A DNA stretch of 64,000 bases, taken from assembly GCF_019749375.1 (NCBI RefSeq), contig NZ_JACWFE010000020.1, forward strand, positions 31,609 to 95,608, written 5' to 3'. How positions within the stretch are numbered: the first letter of the stretch is position 1; every line of letters begins with the position of its first letter. Positions 59,906-64,000 of the stretch are shown one piece after another. This DNA comes from Bacillus sp. S/N-304-OC-R1. GTDB taxonomy: Bacteria > Bacillota > Bacilli > Bacillales > Cytobacillaceae. The notes under the pieces were generated by a model, which worked only from the letters and a program-made list of their open reading frames with translations, did no database searches and had not been told where the DNA came from. The position numbers were made by a program, and so were the translations under genes.

Positions 59906-60277
59906 ATGAAATTATTTATTATTTTAGGTGCTATAAATGCTTTTTTATCAGTAGCGCTAGGAGCTTTTGGTGCTCATGGTCTTGAAAAAGTGGTAGAACC
60001 GAAGTATATGGAAATTTGGAAAACGGGTGTGCAATATCAAATGTTCCATGCTACTGGTCTTCTAATTATTGGCGTACTGCTCGGCAAACTGCCGGCGAGT
60101 TCCTTATTAACATGGTCTGGCTGGACGATGTTCATTGGGATCATTCTTTTCTCAGGGAGTCTATACTTGCTGACAGTCACAAAAATCAGTGTACTTGGCG
60201 CCATTACACCACTAGGCGGTGTATCCTTCTTAGCGGCATGGGTGCTGATAATTATTGCAGCCGTTAAGTATTTATAG
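59906..60277 (+). CDS. ywdK: YwdK-family membrane protein (DUF423)
   Basis: The 123-residue protein has four membrane helices. The opening ILGAINAFLSVALGAFGAHGLE, with its Gly-Ala-His-Gly turn, and the KTGVQYQMFHATGLLIIG segment are the hallmarks of DUF423. The biochemical role is unknown. It is co-directional with the ywdI-like gene 21 bases upstream and ends at a strong terminator. Confidence 0.9.
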   Translation: MKLFIILGAINAFLSVALGAFGAHGLEKVVEPKYMEIWKTGVQYQMFHATGLLIIGVLLGKLPASSLLTWSGWTMFIGIILFSGSLYLLTVTKISVLGAITPLGGVSFLAAWVLIIIAAVKYL

Positions 60278-60287
60278 GAGTAAACAC

Positions 60288-60328
60288 AAAGGAAGCTCTG
60301 ACGACAGATGTCAGAGCTTCCTTTGTTT
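60288..60328. terminator. Terminator after ywdK
   Basis: AAAGGAAGCTCTGAC and GTCAGAGCTTCCTTT are perfect 15-base complements around a seven-base loop and are followed by GTTTTA. Confidence 0.9.
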
Positions 60329-60363
60329 TATATATTTAGTATTACTTTTTTGAGTTTGAGAAA

Positions 60364-60521
60364 TGTCTAGCTCCAGCGCCTAGCGCCTATTGGACTTCCC
60401 TCCCCCTCCTACGATAAGTCAACATCGAATCACTATCGCTCTTCGTGTTTCCTTTATCTCGTCGGTGGCGGTCCAGTCCATACGGCGCTGGTCAAGGCGC
60501 TTCCGCTTTTCGTTTATCTCG
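60364..60521. repeat. Interspersed Bacillus-type repeat (GTCTAGCTCCAGCGCC family)
   Basis: The segment opens TGTCTAGCTCCAGCGCCTAG and closes with GGCGCTGGTCAAGGCGCTTC and CGCTTTTCG. Its ends are complementary (CCAGCGCC with GGCGCTGG), so it can fold end to end. Elements with this opening and closing are scattered between genes in many Bacillus and Geobacillus chromosomes (family knowledge). It abuts the 3' end of gerQ. Confidence 0.7.
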
Positions 60522-61041
60522 GGCTAAACTGAGACAGCATTCCGGACGGTGTGAATCCTGGGTATTCATATTCAATTTCTTCAGGGAATGTAACATAATC
60601 TACATAAACCATCGGGATTAAATATCTCATTCCTGTTTGAGGATCACTGATGATTAAGTGATCTCTGCCTGCCGCCTCGATAATTCCTTCAAACTTTTTA
60701 GCATTCCATTCTCTATTGTTCTCAAACGTAGCGTATACGGTAGCAAGCTTTCCTTTGTTCAAACGAAGGATGTTCTCAATATAAGACTGCTCAATAGGAA
60801 GCATGCCAGGGATTTGAGGACCTGAAGCAGGTGCGCTCATTCCAGTCGGCGGCATAACTCCTCCAGTGGGGGCCATTCCAGCCATTTGCGGAACTGTTGG
60901 CATCATTCCTGTTGTTTGAGGAACGGTACCCATTTGCGGCATAACCGGTTGGCTTCCATATGTTGGCCTTTGTGATTGTACTCCAGCCATAGGCTGCCCA
61001 TAATAAGGTGTACCATATTGATTAAAATTTGATTGACTCAT
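60514..61041 (-). CDS. gerQ: Spore coat/germination protein GerQ
   Basis: The 175-residue protein has a low-complexity N-terminal half (Gln, Pro, Gly, Met: GTPYYGQPMAG, repeated P-Q-M-G/A-x motifs) and a compact C-terminal half beginning LPIEQSYIENILRLNKGK and containing REWNAKKFEGIIEAAGRDH and RYLIPMVYVDYVTFPEEIE. GerQ is needed for CwlJ-dependent germination and becomes cross-linked in the coat by transglutaminase. B. subtilis GerQ has Lys residues at the extreme N-terminus that are used in cross-linking; this protein starts MSQSNFNQYG with none there. GGGAGGGGAAAA precedes the ATG. Confidence 0.92.
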   Translation of the reverse strand: MSQSNFNQYGTPYYGQPMAGVQSQRPTYGSQPVMPQMGTVPQTTGMMPTVPQMAGMAPTGGVMPPTGMSAPASGPQIPGMLPIEQSYIENILRLNKGKLATVYATFENNREWNAKKFEGIIEAAGRDHLIISDPQTGMRYLIPMVYVDYVTFPEEIEYEYPGFTPSGMLSQFSPR

Positions 61042-61501
61042 TTTTTCCCCTCCCAAAACGATAAAGTCTTATTAATGATGTTTAGAGCACCCCCATTTTA
61101 TAAAGAGTTTTATTCTATATTAAAATGGCGGCGCAAAGCGGAGCCTGTAGCCAGCATTAACTGTAAGCTCCACTTCCTTTTCTTTCATAAAAATAATAAC
61201 CTTGAAGTATAGTGGAATTTTATTTCCTCAAGGGAAGAGAGAATATTATTTAATAGATTGCCGGATATTTTATCTAGATGCCTTGATGGAAAAAATGCAA
61301 AAACATACTAAGAATAGGATCATCACTCACTATTTCATTAGTATGTGCCAGCCTGTTTTATTATGCCAATTTTTATGAAAATAATGGGGTAAGGGGATGT
61401 TAGGCGGGAGGGGCTAGAAAAGAAAAAAGAGGCTAACCCAAAAGGTAGTTAAAATTGAATTTCTTTATAGTAATGAAATGATTTTTGCCTTTTTGCACTA
61501 A

Positions 61502-61692
61502 GTTGATTGGAGTGGAAGGCGCGAAGACTCCTCCAAAATGCATACGCATTTTGTTCGTGCGGTGTAATTTCAAGGATGACCACTCAGTATCCTGCGGGAA
61601 AAGCGGACAGGTGAGACCCCGCAGGAGCGTTAGCGACGAGGAGGCTCAACGTTTGCCCCGCGGAAAGCGAAGCGCCTGGAACGGAAATCAAC
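61502..61692. repeat. Interspersed repeat with a 61-bp insertion
   Basis: The gene-free stretch 61042-61764 holds this element. GTTGATTGGAGTGGAAGGCG at the left and CCGCGGAAAGCGAAGCGCC through GGAACGGAAATCAACGG at the right are the ends of a repeat common in Bacillus chromosomes, and the two ends are complementary (TTGATT with AATCAA). The expected GACTCCTGCGGGAA core, present intact in a second copy at 63823, is split here after GACTCCT by 61 bases (61533-61593) containing the palindrome CAAAATGCATACGCATTTTG. The remaining 61042-61500 is AT-rich with no gene I can see. Confidence 0.75.
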
Positions 61693-61716
61693 GGAACATG
61701 TTAATAGGCTAAACAA

Positions 61717-61758
61717 AAGAGGGTGCCCATAAAAGTTATACTTTTGGGACACCCTCTT
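61717..61758 (-). terminator. Terminator after hemQ
   Basis: AAGAGGGTGCCCATAAAAG and CTTTTGGGACACCCTCTT pair with one or two mismatches. Leftward transcription then meets TTTTGTTT. Confidence 0.85.
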
Positions 61759-61764
61759 AATAAA

Positions 61765-62511
61765 TTAATTTACATGAAGCAATTTGCCTACTTGGTTTTC
61801 TTCAAGCAGATTTCCTACGAAGAAGGAACCAAATTCGCCATAGCGCGCACTTACTTCATCAAAGCGCATTTCATAAACAAGCTTTTTGAATTGTAGAGCA
61901 TCATCAGAGAATAATGTAACGCCCCATTCGTAATCATCAAAACCAACAGAACCTGTAATGATTTGCTTAACCTTCCCTGCATACTGGCGGCCAATCATTC
62001 CATGGCTGCGCATCATGCTGCGGCGATCTTCCATCGGAAGCATGTACCAGTTGTCATTGCCTTGGCGGCGTTTGTCCATTGGATAGAAGCATACATGCTT
62101 AGCCTTAGGCAAAGTTGGATAAAGACGAGCAAGAATTTCAGGACTTTGGTATGGATCTTGGTCAGAAGGCAGGTAATTACTTAGCTCTACCACAGATACA
62201 TATGAATAAACAGGAACTGTATATTCTGCTAGCTTCGTCTTATTGAACTCATTTTCAATTTCATTTAATTCTTCTAATGTTGGTCTTAATACCATCATCA
62301 TAAAATCAGCTTTTTGCCCTACGATTGTATATAATGCGTGGCTGCCTTTTTTCTCGCTTTGAACTCCGTTCCACTTATCAACTAATGATAAGAACTCATG
62401 GATAGCTGCTTGGCGCTCATCACTAGAAAGCAATTTCCAGGATGTCCAATCAATTGCACGGAAGTCATGTAAGCTGTACCAGCCTTCAAGCGTTTTTGCT
62501 GCTTCACTCAT
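61765..62511 (-). CDS. hemQ: Coproheme decarboxylase HemQ (ChdC)
   Basis: This 248-residue chlorite-dismutase-fold enzyme performs the last step of the coproporphyrin-dependent haem pathway of Gram-positives, two peroxide-dependent decarboxylations of coproheme. The core has [33 protein letters not shown] with the Tyr that forms the catalytic radical, [15 protein letters not shown] with the proximal His, and [16 protein letters not shown]. It is the YwfI homologue of B. subtilis and lies beside pta as there. AGGAGTGATCGTA precedes the ATG at 62511. Confidence 0.95.
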   Translation of the reverse strand: MSEAAKTLEGWYSLHDFRAIDWTSWKLLSSDERQAAIHEFLSLVDKWNGVQSEKKGSHALYTIVGQKADFMMMVLRPTLEELNEIENEFNKTKLAEYTVPVYSYVSVVELSNYLPSDQDPYQSPEILARLYPTLPKAKHVCFYPMDKRRQGNDNWYMLPMEDRRSMMRSHGMIGRQYAGKVKQIITGSVGFDDYEWGVTLFSDDALQFKKLVYEMRFDEVSARYGEFGSFFVGNLLEENQVGKLLHVN

Positions 62512-62709
62512 TACGATCACTCCTAATATGTACTAAGAAATGCTTTAGCTAGACAGTTGTCTAACAAGGTATACTTTTAATACACCAATACTATAACATA
62601 GTTTTCCCATTTAACCATCTTAATAAAACTTTAAAAAGTATTAGAAAACCGTATAGTATGGCGAATTTGTGGATATTTTGTTACAGGGTGCAAATAGTAA
62701 GATTGTTAT

Positions 62710-62738
62710 TTGACGTTACGAGCATCGAGTCGTAGATT
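62710..62738 (+). promoter_or_regulatory. Promoter of pta
   Basis: TTGACG (62710-62715) and TAGATT (62733-62738) are 17 bases apart, 54 bases before the pta start. I saw no convincing cre site in this leader. Confidence 0.55.
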
Positions 62739-62792
62739 AAATATAAGATTAATAAAATATGAAATGGAAATTAGCCAAACGGAGATGATAAC

Positions 62793-63770
62793 ATGATCAA
62801 GCTATTTAAAAAGCTGCAGGAAAAAGTAAAGGGAAAGAATATTAAAATTGTTTTCCCAGAAGGAACGGACAATCGCATTTTGGCGGCGGCGGGAAGGCTA
62901 GCGGAAGAAAAAGTAGTGACTCCCATTTTAATAGGGAAAACGAGTGAAATTGAGGAAAAGGCAAAGGAATCCAATATCTCATTGGAAGGTGCAGAAATCT
63001 ATGATCCAAGCGAATATCCAGAAATGGATGAAATGGCTGCTGCCTTTGTGGAAAGACGAAAAGGAAAAGCAACAGAAGAGGAAGCAAGAAAAATCCTCTT
63101 AGATGAAAACTACTTTGGCACGATGCTTGTCTATATGAAAAAAGCAGACGGGCTTGTTAGTGGGGCCGCCCATTCTACAGCAGATACCGTTCGTCCAGCT
63201 CTGCAAATTATTAAAACGATTGAAGGAGTCCGGAAAACATCAGGTGTCTTCATTATGGTTCGAGAGGACGAAGAGTACGTCTTTGCCGATTGTGCTATTA
63301 ATATAGCCCCGGATAGCCAAGATCTAGCGGAGATTGCGATAGAGAGTGCTAAAACAGCGAACATGTTTGATATAGAGCCAAGGGTTGCCATGCTCAGCTT
63401 TTCGACTAAAGGATCTGCGAAATCTCCGGAAACAGATAAGGTTATTGCTGCTTTAGAAGAAGTGAAAAAGAGGAATCCGCAGCTCTTAATTGATGGAGAA
63501 TTCCAGTTTGATGCAGCGTTTGTCCCTTCTGTTGCCAAGAAAAAGGCACCAGATTCGCCTATTCAGGGAGATGCCAATGTGTTTATTTTCCCAAGCTTGG
63601 AGGCAGGGAATATCGGCTACAAAATAGCTCAGCGCCTAGGGAATTTCGAGGCAATTGGACCGATTTTACAAGGGTTAAATCAACCGGTCAATGACCTTTC
63701 CCGCGGGTGTAATGAGGAGGATGTTTATAAACTGGCGTTAATTACGGCAGCTCAGGCGTTAAATCAATAG
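62793..63770 (+). CDS. pta: Phosphate acetyltransferase Pta
   Basis: This 325-residue phosphotransacetylase converts acetyl-CoA and phosphate to acetyl phosphate for overflow acetate production. Typical segments are IVFPEGTDNRILAAA (about 19-33), GLVSGAAHSTADTVRPALQ (about 119-137), VFADCAINIAPD, SFSTKGSAKSPE and VFIFPSLEAGNIGYKI near the C-terminus. The short, single-domain form without a DRTGG region is normal for Bacillus. GGAGATGATAAC precedes the ATG. It is divergent from hemQ, as in B. subtilis. Confidence 0.96.
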   Translation: MIKLFKKLQEKVKGKNIKIVFPEGTDNRILAAAGRLAEEKVVTPILIGKTSEIEEKAKESNISLEGAEIYDPSEYPEMDEMAAAFVERRKGKATEEEARKILLDENYFGTMLVYMKKADGLVSGAAHSTADTVRPALQIIKTIEGVRKTSGVFIMVREDEEYVFADCAINIAPDSQDLAEIAIESAKTANMFDIEPRVAMLSFSTKGSAKSPETDKVIAALEEVKKRNPQLLIDGEFQFDAAFVPSVAKKKAPDSPIQGDANVFIFPSLEAGNIGYKIAQRLGNFEAIGPILQGLNQPVNDLSRGCNEEDVYKLALITAAQALNQ

Positions 63771-63822
63771 GCTTTTTTGTTAAAGGCTGTTTGAAAAGAA
63801 AGAATCTTTATTTGAATACTGA

Positions 63823-63896
63823 GTTGGTTGGAGCGGAGGGCGCTTGACTCCTGCGGGAATGGAGGGAAGCGGGAGACCCCGCAGGCATTATGCCGA
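63823..63896. repeat. Interspersed repeat, second (3'-truncated) copy
   Basis: GTTGGTTGGAGCGGAGGGCG, then the uninterrupted GACTCCTGCGGGAA core (63846-63859), then GGGAGACCCCGCAGGC, corresponds to the left two thirds of the element at 61502-61692. Its right end is missing and is replaced by unrelated AT-rich sequence. I see no gene between this copy and the window end. Confidence 0.7.
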
Positions 63897-64000
63897 GTTA
63901 TCATGAACGAAACTAGCTCCTTACTCGTAACATCGTAGGTTAATTTGGTTAGAATGTTACTGAAAAAAACAAACCAAATCAGAGCTACATTACGGAAGGA

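Noticed and set aside
61042..61500. Hidden gene between gerQ and the interspersed repeat
   Set aside because: All frames are broken by frequent stops, no ribosome site is followed by a sustained frame, and no RNA-gene signature is visible.

Overview
The window is chromosomal DNA from a low-GC, spore-forming member of the Bacillaceae. The support is strong AGGAGG-type ribosome sites, TTG and GTG starts, a germination/coat gene (gerQ), a bacillithiol gene (bshB2), a Bacillus-type lysine riboswitch, a perfect Spo0J/ParB parS site and interspersed repeats of a kind seen in many Bacillus genomes. Species cannot be assigned from sequence reading alone. No rRNA, tRNA, CRISPR array, transposase or prophage was found.

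Layout. 1-6.6 kb: an unrecognised partial gene, a divergent HprK paralogue, a NERD-domain protein, a block of 104-bp tandem repeats, an MMPL exporter and an MFS permease. 6.6-13.7 kb: a nucleoside-use regulon. A LacI-type repressor, a ribokinase / M20 hydrolase / nucleoside hydrolase / base permease operon and a CNT nucleoside transporter share near-identical palindromic operators. 13.7-18.5 kb: an MFS permease, a small spore-protein-like ORF, MsrAB, then an actin-like ParM homologue with a small RHH-like acidic partner behind a dense repeat/palindrome region. This looks like a chromosomal ParMRC-type cassette and is the most unusual item here. 18.5-26.4 kb: purine salvage continues with deoD, a Crp/Fnr regulator, the nupNOPQ-type nucleoside ABC importer and an AzgA-type base permease. 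26.5-34.4 kb: a TSUP exporter, dapA under a lysine riboswitch with its own terminator, a polar amino-acid ABC importer, a YfcC-type carrier with an M20 hydrolase, and a VOC protein. 34.5-47.9 kb: transporters (MHS, POT, TSUP, AtoE), an ornithine-cyclodeaminase-like enzyme, a thioesterase, a PAS-PAS histidine kinase, a YbaK deacylase, a double-P-loop ATPase, a 48-bp-repeat Gly/Pro/Gln-rich protein, an SDR and a MerR regulator. 48-56.5 kb: AlkD, a sugar dehydrogenase lipoprotein, a YflT-type stress protein, a TetR-controlled ABC-2 exporter with twin operators, bshB2/yojF and pdxK. 56.7-64 kb: molybdopterin genes (mobA, moaE, moaD, moeB), then parS, then ywdI-like, ywdK, gerQ, hemQ and pta. This last gene order resembles the ywd/ywf region of B. 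subtilis, on the left side of the origin.

Functionally, about a third of the window serves nucleoside and base scavenging: two nucleoside uptake systems, hydrolytic and phosphorolytic cleavage, ribose phosphorylation and two base permeases. Most remaining genes are single-gene or two-gene transport and housekeeping units, each closed by a clear intrinsic terminator, often shared by convergent genes. Where a longer reading frame has no ribosome site, I placed the start at the best-supported internal codon and say so.
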